In this document: positions 54,005 to 63,972 of the stretch, piece after piece
Position numbering within the stretch: position 1 is the first letter of the stretch
How the letters are laid out: every line of letters begins with the position of its first letter
NCBI RefSeq assembly: GCF_014522265.1
Contig: NZ_CP017024.1
Coordinates: 1,144,001-1,208,000, forward strand
Direction: 5' to 3'
Length of the DNA stretch: 64,000 nucleotides
Source of the DNA: Pseudomonas oryzihabitans
GTDB lineage: Bacteria > Pseudomonadota > Gammaproteobacteria > Pseudomonadales > Pseudomonadaceae
Notes under the pieces: model-generated
The model's input: the letters and a program-made list of their open reading frames with translations, nothing else
Told to the model about the DNA's origin: nothing
The model's database searches: none
Translations under genes and position numbers: made by a program

Positions 54005-54616
54005 ATGACCTCCATCGCCCTGCTCGGCGCCACCGGCAACGTCGGCAGCCGCCTGCTCGACGAAGCCCTCTCCCGCGGCCACCGGGTCACCGCCCTGGTA
54101 CGGAATCCCGCGCGCCTGGCGGCGCGGCCCGACCTGACGGTGGTCGCCGGTGATGTCACCGATCTGCAGGCCGCCCCGGCCCTGGCCGGTCATGAGGTGC
54201 TGATCAGCAGCCTGAGATTCGCCGACCTCGCGCCGAGCGCCCTGGTCGACTTCGCCCGCGCCACCGGCATTCCGCGGCTGCTGATCGTTGGCGGCGCCGC
54301 CAGCCTGAATCTGCCGGACGGCTCGCGGCTGTTCGATGCGCCAGCCTTTCCCGCTGAATACCGCAGCGAAGCCGGAGCCGGCATCGCCACCCTGGACACC
54401 TTGCGCACGGTGAGCGACCTCGACTGGGTCTTCGTCAGCCCGCAGATGGTCTTCGCGCCCGGCACCCGTACCGGGCGGTTCCGCCTGGACGACGATGCCC
54501 TGCTGTTCGACGCGGCCGGCGACAGTCATATCTCCTACGAGGACTTCGCCGTGGCCCTGCTGGACGAGGTCGAACGGCCCGCTCATCACCGCACCCGCTT
54601 CACCGTCGGCTATTGA
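54005..54616 (+). CDS. NAD(P)-binding NmrA/YhfK-like protein
   Basis: A 203-residue atypical short-chain dehydrogenase: MTSIALLGATGNVGSRLLDEAL is a Rossmann GxxGxxG motif and ALVRNPARL follows, then LLIVGGAASL and SPQMVFAPG. No Tyr-x3-Lys is visible, so it may sense dinucleotides rather than catalyse. It lies divergent from the rhodanese gene and upstream of envC, the place where gpmI stands in P. aeruginosa. A terminator follows. Confidence 0.8.
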   Translation: MTSIALLGATGNVGSRLLDEALSRGHRVTALVRNPARLAARPDLTVVAGDVTDLQAAPALAGHEVLISSLRFADLAPSALVDFARATGIPRLLIVGGAASLNLPDGSRLFDAPAFPAEYRSEAGAGIATLDTLRTVSDLDWVFVSPQMVFAPGTRTGRFRLDDDALLFDAAGDSHISYEDFAVALLDEVERPAHHRTRFTVGY

Positions 54617-54671
54617 AGTAGAAATGCCCTCTCGTTCGCAGCCTGGCCGCCTGGTCGGGCTGTGAACGCTG

Positions 54672-54696
54672 AACGGCGTACCTTGCCGTTTTTTTT
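54672..54696 (+). terminator. Intrinsic terminator before envC
   Basis: AACGGC / GCCGTT with a 7-base loop and eight T. It separates the NAD(P)-binding gene from envC. Confidence 0.85.
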
Positions 54697-54749
54697 GCCG
54701 GATGTGACGGGCATACTAGGCGCTTCGCCCTAGAAACGTACGACCTCGC

Positions 54750-56033
54750 ATGCGCCGTGTTCTCGCCCTTCTCCTGCTTGCCAGCGTTCTCGCTCCCGCC
54801 CTGGCCGACGACCGCGCCGATACCCAGCGGCAGATCGAGCAGACCCGCCGGGAAATCCAGGAGATGCAGAAGGTCCTCAAGCAGGTGCAGGCCGAAAAGT
54901 CCGGCGTGCAGAAGCAGCTGCAGGGCACCGAGACCCAGATGGGCGAGCTGGAAAAGCAGGTCGACTCGCTGCAGAAGCAGCTGGAGAACGGCGAAAAAAA
55001 GCTGCAAGAGCTGGACGGGCGCAAGAAGAAGCTCGACCAGTCTCGCGCTGAGCAACAACAGCTGATCGCCGTGCAGGTGCGCGCCGCCTACCAGAGCGGC
55101 CGCCAGGAATACCTCAAGCTGCTGCTCAACCAGGAGCATCCGGAAAAGGTCAGCCGCACCCTCACCTACTACAACTACCTGAATCGCACCCGCCTGGATC
55201 AGCTCGCCAGCTTCAACGACACCCTGCGCGAGTTGCGCGAGGTGGAACAGGGCATCCAGCAGGAACAGGGCGACCTGGTCGCCCGCCGCGAAGACCTGGA
55301 AAAGCGGCAGGCGGAGCTCGCCGAGGTGCGCAAGGAGCGCCAGGCGGCGCTGGCCAAGATCAACGCGGACTACCGCGACAAGAGTCGCGAGATCGAGAAT
55401 CGCGAGCAGGATCAGGCAGCGCTGAACAAGGTGCTCAAGACCATCGAGGAAACCCTCGCGCGCCAGGCCCGCGAAGCCGAGGAAGCCCGGCAGCGACAAC
55501 TGGCCGAAGCCCGCGCCGCCCAGGCGCGGGAAGCGGCACGGCGCCAGGCGCAAAGCGAGCCGAAAGCCCCGCGCCCCTCGAACGCCCCGGAGCTGGCGGT
55601 GTCTAGTGCAGCACCTGCCTATGGCGGCGCCTTCGCCAATGCCCGCGGCAAGCTGCCCTGGCCGGTCGATGGCCGTCTGGTGGCCCGCTTCGGCAGTGCC
55701 CGCGGTGACGACCCCCGCGCGAAATGGGACGGTGTCCTGATCGCGGCCGGGGCCGGCACCCGGGTCAAGGCGGTGCACGACGGCCGAGTGGTCTTCGCCG
55801 ACTGGCTAAGAGGCGCCGGCCAGCTGGTTATCATCGATCATGGGAATGGCTATCTCAGCCTGTACGGACATAATCAGAGCCTGCTCAAGTCTGCGGGTGA
55901 CGTGGTCAAGGCCGGGGATGCCATCGCGACCGTCGGCGCCAGCGGCGGTCAGGAAGCCTCCGCCTTGTACTTCGCCATCCGCCAACAGGGCCGCCCGACG
56001 GACCCGGTCATCTGGTGCCGTGCTCAGGGATAG
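54750..56033 (+). CDS. envC: Murein hydrolase activator EnvC
   Basis: Periplasmic activator of cell-separation amidases, recruited by FtsEX. The 427-residue protein has a signal peptide (LALLLLASVLAPALADD), long coiled coils (about 22-115 and 160-265), then a C-terminal LytM domain. The LytM zinc ligands are absent: RAKWDGVLIAAG replaces HxGxD and ALYFAIRQQG replaces HLHFE, as in E. coli EnvC, so it activates rather than cuts. It is 29 bases before ctpA. Confidence 0.92.
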   Translation: MRRVLALLLLASVLAPALADDRADTQRQIEQTRREIQEMQKVLKQVQAEKSGVQKQLQGTETQMGELEKQVDSLQKQLENGEKKLQELDGRKKKLDQSRAEQQQLIAVQVRAAYQSGRQEYLKLLLNQEHPEKVSRTLTYYNYLNRTRLDQLASFNDTLRELREVEQGIQQEQGDLVARREDLEKRQAELAEVRKERQAALAKINADYRDKSREIENREQDQAALNKVLKTIEETLARQAREAEEARQRQLAEARAAQAREAARRQAQSEPKAPRPSNAPELAVSSAAPAYGGAFANARGKLPWPVDGRLVARFGSARGDDPRAKWDGVLIAAGAGTRVKAVHDGRVVFADWLRGAGQLVIIDHGNGYLSLYGHNQSLLKSAGDVVKAGDAIATVGASGGQEASALYFAIRQQGRPTDPVIWCRAQG

Positions 56034-56062
56034 TGCGACACACCTCGGTTTAGGAGCTGCAC

Positions 56063-57406
56063 ATGCCGCATCGCTTTCGTCCCACCGTCCTGGTCCTCGC
56101 CCTGCTGTTCAGCGGCGTCGGAGTCGTCCAGGCGCAATCGCCGCAGAGCACGCCGGCTGCGGTGACGCCGGTCGCACCGGGCGCCGCGCCCGCGGCCCCG
56201 GCCAGCGCTCCGCTGCCGCTGGACGAGCTGCGCACCTTTGCCGAGGTGTTCGACCGCATCAAGGCGGCCTATGTGGAGCCGGTGTCGGACAAGGTCCTGC
56301 TGGAAAACGCCATCAAGGGCATGCTCAGCAACCTGGATCCGCATTCCGCCTATCTGGAACCCAAGGACTTCGCCGAACTGCAGGAAACTACCAGCGGTGA
56401 ATTCGGCGGTCTGGGCCTGGAAGTCGGCCAGGAGAACGGCTTCATCAAGGTGGTCTCGCCCATCGACGACACCCCGGCGGCCAAGGCGCGCCTGCAACCG
56501 GGCGATCTGATCGTCAAGATCGACGGCCAGCCGACCAAGGGCCAGGCCATCAACGAAGCGGTCGACAAGATGCGCGGCAAGCCGGGCAGCCCCATCGTGC
56601 TGACCATCGTCCGCGGTGGCGGCCAGCCATTCGACGTCAAGCTGGCGCGGGCGGTGATCAAGGTCAACAGCGTCAAGAGCCAGCTGCTCGAATCCGGCTA
56701 CGGCCTGCTGCGCATCTCGCAGTTCCAGGTGAATACCGGCGAAGAGACGGTCAAGGCTCTCGCCAAGCTGCGTCAGGAAAACAAGGGCAAGCTCAAGGGC
56801 CTGATCCTCGACCTGAGAAACAACCCGGGCGGGGTGCTGCAGTCGGCGGTCGAGGTGGCCGATGCCTTCATGACCCACGGCCTGATCGTCTACACCAAGG
56901 GCCGCCTGCCCAATTCCGAATTGCGCTTCTCGGCCGATGCCGCCGATCCCAGCGAGAAGGTGCCCCTGGTGGTGCTGATCAACGGCGGCAGCGCCTCGGC
57001 CGCCGAGATCGTCGCCGGCGCCCTGCAGGATTCCAAGCGCGGCATCCTCATGGGCACCGACAGCTTCGGCAAGGGTTCGGTGCAGACGGTGCTGCCGCTC
57101 AACAACGACCGGGCGCTCAAGCTCACCACGGCGCTCTACTACACGCCGAGCGGCCGCTCCATCCAGGCCCAGGGCATCACTCCGGACATCGCCGTGGCGC
57201 CGGCCAAGGTCACCCCGCAGAGCGGTGGCGACGAATACTTCCGCGAAGCCGATCTGGCCGGTCACCTGGGCAATGGCAATGGCGGCGCCGATCGGCCTAC
57301 CGGCAGCAAGGCGCCGAACCAGAGTCCACGGCCGCAGGATGACGACTTCCAGCTCTCCCAGGCGCTGTCGCTGCTCAAGGGACTCAACGTCACCCATACC
57401 CCGTGA
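56063..57406 (+). CDS. ctpA: C-terminal processing peptidase CtpA (S41)
   Basis: Periplasmic serine protease that in Pseudomonas trims cell-wall hydrolases with the lipoprotein LbcA. The 447-residue protein has a signal peptide, a PDZ domain (about 100-180, GGLGLEVGQENG) and the S41 core, with nucleophile Ser in NGGSASAAEIVAGAL and the catalytic Lys in DSFGKGSVQ. It follows envC and overlaps the deacetylase start (GTGA). Confidence 0.94.
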   Translation: MPHRFRPTVLVLALLFSGVGVVQAQSPQSTPAAVTPVAPGAAPAAPASAPLPLDELRTFAEVFDRIKAAYVEPVSDKVLLENAIKGMLSNLDPHSAYLEPKDFAELQETTSGEFGGLGLEVGQENGFIKVVSPIDDTPAAKARLQPGDLIVKIDGQPTKGQAINEAVDKMRGKPGSPIVLTIVRGGGQPFDVKLARAVIKVNSVKSQLLESGYGLLRISQFQVNTGEETVKALAKLRQENKGKLKGLILDLRNNPGGVLQSAVEVADAFMTHGLIVYTKGRLPNSELRFSADAADPSEKVPLVVLINGGSASAAEIVAGALQDSKRGILMGTDSFGKGSVQTVLPLNNDRALKLTTALYYTPSGRSIQAQGITPDIAVAPAKVTPQSGGDEYFREADLAGHLGNGNGGADRPTGSKAPNQSPRPQDDDFQLSQALSLLKGLNVTHTP

Positions 57407-58164
57407 GGGCTGGACGCTGGCTACTGGCCGGGGCGCTCGCCCTGGTCGGCACGCTTGCCCAGGCCGCCACCGCGCAGCTGACCATCGTCATCGACGACCT
57501 CGGGCAGAATCCGGCCCGGGATCGTCAGGTCCTGGCACTGCCCGCGCCGGTGGTCCTGGCGATCATCCCCGAGACCCGCTACGCCGCCGAACTGGCCGCC
57601 GCCGCCCACCGTGCCGGACGCACCGTGCTGCTGCACCTGCCCATGGACCCGGCCGGCGGTCCCTATGCCTGGCATCCGGAGATGTCTTCGGCCGAACGCC
57701 TGCAACGCCTGGACCGTGCGCTGGAGCGGGTACCCGAGGCGGATGGGGTGAACAATCACGAAGGCAGTCGCATGACCGCGGACCGACCGGCCATGGCCGA
57801 GTTGATGCAGGTCCTGCAGGAGCGTCACCTGCTGTTTCTCGACAGCCGCACCAGCGCTGCCACCGTGGCTGCGGCGGAAGCCCAGAAGATCGGCCTGGCC
57901 AGCGTCTCGCGCGATGTCTTTCTCGACAACGACGCCACTCCGGCGGCGGTGGCGGCCCAGCTGGCCGAAGGCGTGCGGCTGGCCCAGCGCCAGGGCAGCG
58001 CGGTGCTGATCGGCCATCCGCACCCGGCAACCCTGGCGGTGCTGGCCCAGCAGTTGCCCCTGCTCAAGGCCCAGGGCGTGGAAGTCATCGACCTGCCGCA
58101 GATGATCGCCCTGCGCGCCAACCAGGCCATGCCCGGGCACGGCCGCAGCGGTCGCTATCGCTAG
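57403..58164 (+). CDS. Divergent polysaccharide deacetylase family protein (YibQ)
   Basis: A 253-residue exported protein with a short signal peptide (LLAGALALVGTLAQAA) and the divergent deacetylase fold (formerly DUF610): LTIVIDDLGQNPARD, LLHLPMDPAGG, NNHEGSRMTAD and LIGHPHPATL. The retained Asp and His residues suggest metal binding; the substrate is not known. Start is GTG 57403, overlapping the ctpA stop, in the envC-ctpA-yibQ operon. Confidence 0.9.
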   Translation: MRAGRWLLAGALALVGTLAQAATAQLTIVIDDLGQNPARDRQVLALPAPVVLAIIPETRYAAELAAAAHRAGRTVLLHLPMDPAGGPYAWHPEMSSAERLQRLDRALERVPEADGVNNHEGSRMTADRPAMAELMQVLQERHLLFLDSRTSAATVAAAEAQKIGLASVSRDVFLDNDATPAAVAAQLAEGVRLAQRQGSAVLIGHPHPATLAVLAQQLPLLKAQGVEVIDLPQMIALRANQAMPGHGRSGRYR

Positions 58165-58188
58165 CGACCGGCGGACGGCTTCCAGGCA

Positions 58189-58950
58189 TCAGAGGTAGTT
58201 GTTGGTGATGCTGTCGATCACCCCTTCCCTGCGCATCTGTTCCAGGGCCGCCTTGAGGCGTGTCACCACTTCGTCAGGCGTGTCCTTGTTCAGCGCCAGA
58301 TACTGATCCACCTCGTTGAAGCGAAGCAGCGTCTGCAAGCCGGTCACCCCCTGCTGCTTGGCGAGATAGCGGCCGACGGGATCGGCGGTAGCCCAGATAT
58401 CGATCTGGCCTTTCACCAATTTGTCGACGTTTTCCTGATCACGCAGGGCGTCGATGACCGGAATGCCCTGGGCGGTCAGCGTCTTGCTGATCACATCGTT
58501 GCGATAGGCACCGATGCGATAGCGGGCGGCGTCCTTGAGCGTCTTGATGTCCAGCTTGCTGCCCGGCAGCGCCTGCAGGGTCCAGCTCGAACGGCCGAAG
58601 GGTCCCACCCATTTGAACTGATCCTTGCGCGCCTCGGTGTAGGCGACGGAGAAGAGTCCGTAGTTGGGCGTCTCCTGGGTCAGCCGATAGATGCGATCCC
58701 AGGGGAAGCGCAGCGAAAGGCTGTACTTGATGCCCGCACGCCTGAACATCTCGCGGACGACATCGGTGGCGATACCGTCGATGGCGTCATCGCGGGCGAA
58801 GTTCTTGTCATCGACCGACATGTTGAAGGGAGGGTAATTCTCGGTCAGGAGCACGACCTGATAGTAATCCGGCAGCTCGGCACGGGCCTGGGTCAAGCCC
58901 AGCGTGCAACCCAGCAGTACCCCTGCAAGACGCAACCACAGCTTTTGCAT
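58189..58950 (-). CDS. Solute-binding protein family 3, paralogue 1
   Basis: A 253-residue periplasmic binding protein (signal peptide LAGVLLGCTLGLTQARAE) with VVLLTENYPPFNMSVDDKNF, FRFPWDRIYRLTQETPNYG-like region and C-terminal RREGVIDSITNNYL. It resembles the amino-acid-binding components of ABC transporters, but no permease or ATPase genes are adjacent, so it may serve a distant transporter or a sensor. Third of a three-gene tandem array of paralogues. Confidence 0.88.
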   Translation of the reverse strand: MQKLWLRLAGVLLGCTLGLTQARAELPDYYQVVLLTENYPPFNMSVDDKNFARDDAIDGIATDVVREMFRRAGIKYSLSLRFPWDRIYRLTQETPNYGLFSVAYTEARKDQFKWVGPFGRSSWTLQALPGSKLDIKTLKDAARYRIGAYRNDVISKTLTAQGIPVIDALRDQENVDKLVKGQIDIWATADPVGRYLAKQQGVTGLQTLLRFNEVDQYLALNKDTPDEVVTRLKAALEQMRREGVIDSITNNYL

Positions 58951-59175
58951 TACAACTCCCTGGCGACGCAAGGCCGCATTTTCGAGGTTTCGTCGAGTAT
59001 CCCTTTACAACGTTCAGCGCTCACTGCGGCTGACCTCACCGCGATCCTCAAGGCTTCGCGGCCCCGTCCAGCTGCCGGGGCCATGCGGAATCCCTGGCAC
59101 CTCGCGTCCAGACAGGACGCTGGCGAATGCTTACCTCCAGCGCAACTCGCCAGGCGCCCGCCACGCGGCGGCGCA

Positions 59176-59937
59176 CTAGAGATAGTTGTTGGTGATGCTG
59201 TCGACCAGGCCTTCGCGGCGCATGGCATCCAGGGCCTGCTGCAGGCGGGTCACCACCTCGTCGGGGGTGTCCTTGTTCAGGGCCAGGTAGAGGTCGGATT
59301 CCTGGAAGCTGAGCAGGGTCTGCAGGTTGCTGACGCCCTGCTGCTTGGCCAGGTAGCGGGCGACCACGTCGGTGGTGGCCCAGACGTCGATCTCGCCCTT
59401 CTGCAACTTGGCGATGTTCTCCTGATCACGCAGGGCGTCGATGGGGACGATGCCCTTTTCCTGAATCATCAGGCTCACGGCGGAATTCTTGTAGGCACCG
59501 ACGCGCAGCCGGGCTGCCGTGGCCAGGTCTGGCACCTTGAGGGTGCTGCCGGACAGCGCCATGAACACCTTGCGGGTCTTGCCCAGCGGGCCGACCCACT
59601 TGAACAGCGGCAGCCTGGACTCGGTGCGCGACACGGAGAACAGCGCGTAGTTGGGGCTTTCCAGGGTCAGGTTGTAGATGCGATCCCAGGGAAAGCGCAG
59701 CGAGAGGTTGTAGTCGATCCCGGCGCGCTTGAACATCTCGCGCACCAGATCGGCGCTGATGCCGTCGATGGCGTCGTCACGCGCGAAGTTCTTGTCGTCC
59801 ACCGCCATGTTGAAGGGCGGGAAGTTCTCGGTCAGCAGCACCACGCGATAGCCCGCTGGCAATTCCGCCCGGGCTGTCCCCAGGCCAAGGGTGCAACTCA
59901 ACAGCACGGCGGCGATGGCCAACCAGGACTTGCGCAT
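59176..59937 (-). CDS. Solute-binding protein family 3, paralogue 2
   Basis: A 253-residue close paralogue of its downstream neighbour: signal peptide (LAIAAVLLSCTLGLGTARAE), VVLLTENFPPFNMAVDDKNF, LRFPWDRIYNLTLESPNYALF and the same C-terminus SITNNYL. It is separated from paralogue 1 by 225 bases with no recognisable gene. ATG 59937 is chosen because the signal peptide starts there; the longer frame is spurious. Confidence 0.88.
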   Translation of the reverse strand: MRKSWLAIAAVLLSCTLGLGTARAELPAGYRVVLLTENFPPFNMAVDDKNFARDDAIDGISADLVREMFKRAGIDYNLSLRFPWDRIYNLTLESPNYALFSVSRTESRLPLFKWVGPLGKTRKVFMALSGSTLKVPDLATAARLRVGAYKNSAVSLMIQEKGIVPIDALRDQENIAKLQKGEIDVWATTDVVARYLAKQQGVSNLQTLLSFQESDLYLALNKDTPDEVVTRLQQALDAMRREGLVDSITNNYL

Positions 59938-59986
59938 AGCTCTCTCCTCAGGCGACCGTCCGCGCCGATCGCTCGGCCCGCCGGGA

Positions 59987-60745
59987 TCACAGATATCGAT
60001 TGAAGATGGTCTGAACCGCGCCGCTCTGGCGCATGTCGTCAAGGGCCTTCTGCAGCTTCTGTACCACCTCGTCGGGGGTCTGCTTGTTCAGCGCCAGGAA
60101 CAGCTCGCCGCTGTTGAAGCGCAACAGCATCTTGAGTCCGGTCACGTCTTCCTGGCGGGCCAGGTAGCGACCGGCGGGATCACCGGTGGCCCAGACATCG
60201 ATCTGTCCCTTAACCAGGCGCTGCACGTTTTCCTGATCGCGCAGCGCAAGATCCGGCTGGAAGCCCTGCTGGACGAGACTCTCGGCTATGGCGTCGCCCT
60301 TGTAGGCGCCGATCTTTAGCTGCTGCTTGCGGACGTCGTCGAGGCTGCGCAGCTGCAGGTGGCTGTCGGCGCGACCGAGCAGGACCCAGTCATCCGGGCC
60401 GATGGGACCGACCCATTTGAACAGGCCCTCGCGCTCCGGCAGCCGGGCGGTGACGAAGACGCCGTGGTCGGGCTGATCCAAGGCCATGCCGTAGATCCGC
60501 TCCCAGGGAAATCTCAGGGTGAGGTTGTAGGAGATGCCGGCCCGCTTGCACATCTCGCGGACCATGTCGACGGCGATGCCCTTGAGCTCGCCCTCGCGGG
60601 CGAAGTTCTTGCCATCGACGGAGAAGTTGTAGGGCGGGAAGTTTTCCGTCAGCAGCGTCAGCTGATAACCCGCCGGAAGCTCCGCCCTGACCGCGGTGGA
60701 TACCAGCAGCAAACCGGCCAAGCAGGCCCAGATTCCCTTGCGCAC
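59987..60745 (-). CDS. Solute-binding protein family 3, paralogue 3
   Basis: A 252-residue protein starting at GTG 60745 with signal peptide WACLAGLLLVSTAVRAE, then LTLLTENFPPYNFSVDGKNF and LRFPWERIYGMAL. It is the most diverged of the three (C-terminus AVQTIFNRYL). It lies just downstream of hisF on the same strand, 29 bases away, so may receive read-through from the his operon. Confidence 0.87.
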   Translation of the reverse strand: MRKGIWACLAGLLLVSTAVRAELPAGYQLTLLTENFPPYNFSVDGKNFAREGELKGIAVDMVREMCKRAGISYNLTLRFPWERIYGMALDQPDHGVFVTARLPEREGLFKWVGPIGPDDWVLLGRADSHLQLRSLDDVRKQQLKIGAYKGDAIAESLVQQGFQPDLALRDQENVQRLVKGQIDVWATGDPAGRYLARQEDVTGLKMLLRFNSGELFLALNKQTPDEVVQKLQKALDDMRQSGAVQTIFNRYL

Positions 60746-60774
60746 GCCCCTCTCCCTGCCGGCACCGCCGGTGC

Positions 60775-61557
<783 letters not shown>

Positions 61558-61567
61558 GACTGAGTCC

Positions 61568-62305
61568 TCAGACCTTGAAGTTGTCGCACAGCGCCTGGGC
61601 TTCGGCGACGTCGAGGGTGCCCTCGTAGATCGCGCGGCCGGTGATGGCACCGATGATGCCCGGGCTGCGGGCGTCGAGCAGGTTCTGGATGTCACCCAGG
61701 TTGTGGATGCCGCCGGAGGCGATCACCGGGATGCTGGTGGCTTCGGCCAGGGCGCGGGTGGCCGGCACGTTGCAGCCCTGCATCATGCCGTCGCGGGCGA
61801 TGTCGGTGTAGACGATGGCGCTGACGCCGTCGGCTTCGAAGCGACGGGCCAGGTCGGTGACCTGCAGCTCGCTGACCTCGGCCCAGCCGTCGGTGGCGAC
61901 GAAGCCGTCCTTGGCATCCAGGCCGACGATGACCTTGCCGGGGAAGGCGCGACAGGCCTCAGCGACGAATTCCGGCTGCTTGACCGCCTTGGTACCGATG
62001 ATCACGTAGCTGACGCCGGCACGCACATAGTGCTCGATGGTCTCCAGCGAGCGGATGCCGCCGCCGATCTGGATCGGCAGGCCGGGATAGCGCCTGGCGA
62101 TGGCGGTGACCACCTCGCCATTGACCGGCTGGCCTTCGAAGGCGCCGTTGAGATCCACCAGGTGCAGCCGGCGGCAGCCGCCGTCGACCCACTGGGCGGC
62201 CATGGCCACGGGATCGTCGGAGAACACGGTGGAATCTTCCATGCGCCCCTGGCGCAGGCGGACACAGGCACCGTCCTTGAGGTCGATGGCGGGGATGATC
62301 AGCAT
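61568..62305 (-). CDS. hisA: ProFAR isomerase HisA
   Basis: Isomerises the ProFAR intermediate in histidine synthesis. The 245-residue barrel starts [20 protein letters not shown] and shows [32 protein letters not shown] and [11 protein letters not shown]. It lies between the DUF2164 gene and hisF in the operon order hisB-hisH-DUF2164-hisA-hisF. Confidence 0.96.
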   Translation of the reverse strand: MLIIPAIDLKDGACVRLRQGRMEDSTVFSDDPVAMAAQWVDGGCRRLHLVDLNGAFEGQPVNGEVVTAIARRYPGLPIQIGGGIRSLETIEHYVRAGVSYVIIGTKAVKQPEFVAEACRAFPGKVIVGLDAKDGFVATDGWAEVSELQVTDLARRFEADGVSAIVYTDIARDGMMQGCNVPATRALAEATSIPVIASGGIHNLGDIQNLLDARSPGIIGAITGRAIYEGTLDVAEAQALCDNFKV

Positions 62306-62336
62306 GGCAATACCTTGGCTCGGGGGTGAGGGCGAT

Positions 62337-62594
62337 CTAGGGCTTTTCCAGCGCCCAGATGTCGCTTTCCAGGCTGTCGACACGCTCCCTGAGCAGGGTC
62401 TGCACGTCGGCAACCGCCTTGTTGTAGTACAGCGGCCCGCACTCGCGGGCGAAGAAATCCAGCAGTTCCTCGACTTCGAACCGTCCCAGGCGGACCTCGA
62501 AGCGATCGTCCAGCAGGGTCTGCAAGGCCGTGACCAGGCGCTGGCTCTGCTCGGGCTCGAGCGTCACCAGCGGCGCGGGCGGCTTGCGCGCCAT
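62337..62594 (-). CDS. DUF2164 family protein
   Basis: An 85-residue acidic protein with segments [22 protein letters not shown] and [13 protein letters not shown] typical of DUF2164. No function is known. It begins at 62594, sharing its first base with the end of the hisH gene, and precedes hisA by 31 bases, so it belongs to the his operon and is probably co-expressed with it. Whether it affects histidine synthesis is untested. Confidence 0.85.
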   Translation of the reverse strand: MARKPPAPLVTLEPEQSQRLVTALQTLLDDRFEVRLGRFEVEELLDFFARECGPLYYNKAVADVQTLLRERVDSLESDIWALEKP

Positions 62595-63232
62595 TACCAG
62601 CGGCCGTCCCAGGCGAGGAAGTTGGCATAGAGCTGCAGACCGCAGTCGGCGCTCTTCTCGGGGTGGAACTGGGTGGCGAAGCGCGAGCCGTCGGCCAGCG
62701 CCGCGGCGAAGTCCAGGCCGTAATGGCCGCGACCGACCACCTGGCGCGGATTGCCGGCCTCGACATAGAAGCTGTGCACGAAATAGAAGCGGGCGCGATC
62801 AGGGATGCTGTGCCAGAGCGGATGGTCGAGCACATGGCTGACCTCGTTCCAGCCCATGTGCGGCACCTTGAGGGTCTCGCCCTCTTCCTGCATGCCGCCC
62901 GGGAAGCGGCGCACGGCGCCGGGGAACAGGCCGATGCAGTCCACGCCGCCGTTCTCTTCGCTGCGCTGCATCAGCGCCTGCATGCCGACGCAGACGCCGA
63001 GGAAGGGCCGGTCCTGGCTGACTTCGCGCACCAGTTCATCGATGCCCTGCCGGCGGATCTCGGCCATGCAGTCGCGGATGGCGCCGACGCCGGGCAGCAC
63101 GATGCGGTCCGCCTCGCGGATCACCGCGGGATCGCCGGTCACCAGCACCTGGTGGCTACCGGCGTGCTCCAGGGCCTTGGCCACGGAGTGCAGGTTGCCC
63201 ATGCCATAGTCGATGACGGCTACCGTCTGCAT
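62594..63232 (-). CDS. hisH: Imidazole glycerol phosphate synthase glutaminase HisH
   Basis: Class I glutamine amidotransferase supplying ammonia to HisF. The 212-residue protein starts [17 protein letters not shown]; the nucleophile Cys is in [11 protein letters not shown], with His and Glu of the triad in TQFHPEKS. The ATG overlaps the hisB stop as ATGA. Confidence 0.96.
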   Translation of the reverse strand: MQTVAVIDYGMGNLHSVAKALEHAGSHQVLVTGDPAVIREADRIVLPGVGAIRDCMAEIRRQGIDELVREVSQDRPFLGVCVGMQALMQRSEENGGVDCIGLFPGAVRRFPGGMQEEGETLKVPHMGWNEVSHVLDHPLWHSIPDRARFYFVHSFYVEAGNPRQVVGRGHYGLDFAAALADGSRFATQFHPEKSADCGLQLYANFLAWDGRW

Positions 63233-63825
63233 CACAGGCACCCCTTGGTGGAGGGCATGACACCGGCCATGCGCGGATCTTCGCTGAGGGCCATGCGCAG
63301 GGCGCGGCCAAAGGCCTTGAACACCGTCTCGATCTGGTGGTGGCTGTTGACGCCGCGCAGGTTGTCGACGTGCAGGGTCACCTGGGCGTGATTGGTGAAG
63401 CCCTGGAAGAATTCGAGGAACAGGTCGACGTCCATGCGCCCCACGGTGGCGCGGGTGAAGGGCACGTTCCAGTGCAGCCCGGGTCGGCCGGAGAAGTCGA
63501 TGACCACCCGCGACAGGGCCTCGTCCAGGGGCACATAGGCATGGCCGTAGCGCTGGATGCCCTTCTTGTCGCCGACGGCCTTGGCGAAGGCCTGGCCGAG
63601 GGTGATGCCGATGTCTTCAACCGTGTGATGGTCGTCGATGTGCAGGTCGCCGCGGCAGTGGATATCGAGGTCGATCAGCCCATGGCGGGCGATCTGGTCG
63701 AGCATGTGCTCGAGGAAGGGGACCCCGGTGTCGAAGCGCGCTGCGCCCGTGCCGTCCAGATCCAGGGATACCTTGACCTGGGTTTCCAGGGTGTTGCGCT
63801 CGACGGTTGCCTTGCGTTCGGCCAT
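63232..63825 (-). CDS. hisB: Imidazoleglycerol-phosphate dehydratase
   Basis: Removes water from imidazole glycerol phosphate. The 197-residue monofunctional enzyme has the metal-binding repeats [28 protein letters not shown], and [16 protein letters not shown] near the C-terminus. GGAG precedes ATG 63825. It is the first gene of the his operon here, with a TATAAT promoter about 40 bases upstream. Confidence 0.97.
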   Translation of the reverse strand: MAERKATVERNTLETQVKVSLDLDGTGAARFDTGVPFLEHMLDQIARHGLIDLDIHCRGDLHIDDHHTVEDIGITLGQAFAKAVGDKKGIQRYGHAYVPLDEALSRVVIDFSGRPGLHWNVPFTRATVGRMDVDLFLEFFQGFTNHAQVTLHVDNLRGVNSHHQIETVFKAFGRALRMALSEDPRMAGVMPSTKGCL

Positions 63826-63863
63826 AGCCTGCTCCGCGAAAATCGGTGGGCGAAAGGGCCGAT

Positions 63864-63892
63864 ATTATAGGGGCGCGGGGGCTGGATCGAAA
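63864..63892 (-). promoter_or_regulatory. Promoter of the his operon
   Basis: On the minus strand TTTCGA, then 17 bases, then TATAAT (63864-63869). The start would be near 63857, about 32 bases before the hisB ATG. The -10 is perfect, the -35 weak. Confidence 0.65.
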
Positions 63893-63894
63893 GC

Positions 63895-63919
63895 GCGGCG
63901 GGACGAGGCGTCCCGCCGC
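63895..63919. repeat. GC-rich perfect hairpin upstream of hisB
   Basis: An 11-bp stem GCGGCGGGACG / CGTCCCGCCGC with a 3-base loop. There is no T run on either side, so it is not a clear intrinsic terminator; it may mark the end of the next minus-strand gene. Confidence 0.55.
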
Positions 63920-63972
63920 GAGGGGCGCCCGCCTGGGGACGCCGCCCGGTTACCGTCCGGTTCGGCTGCGAC

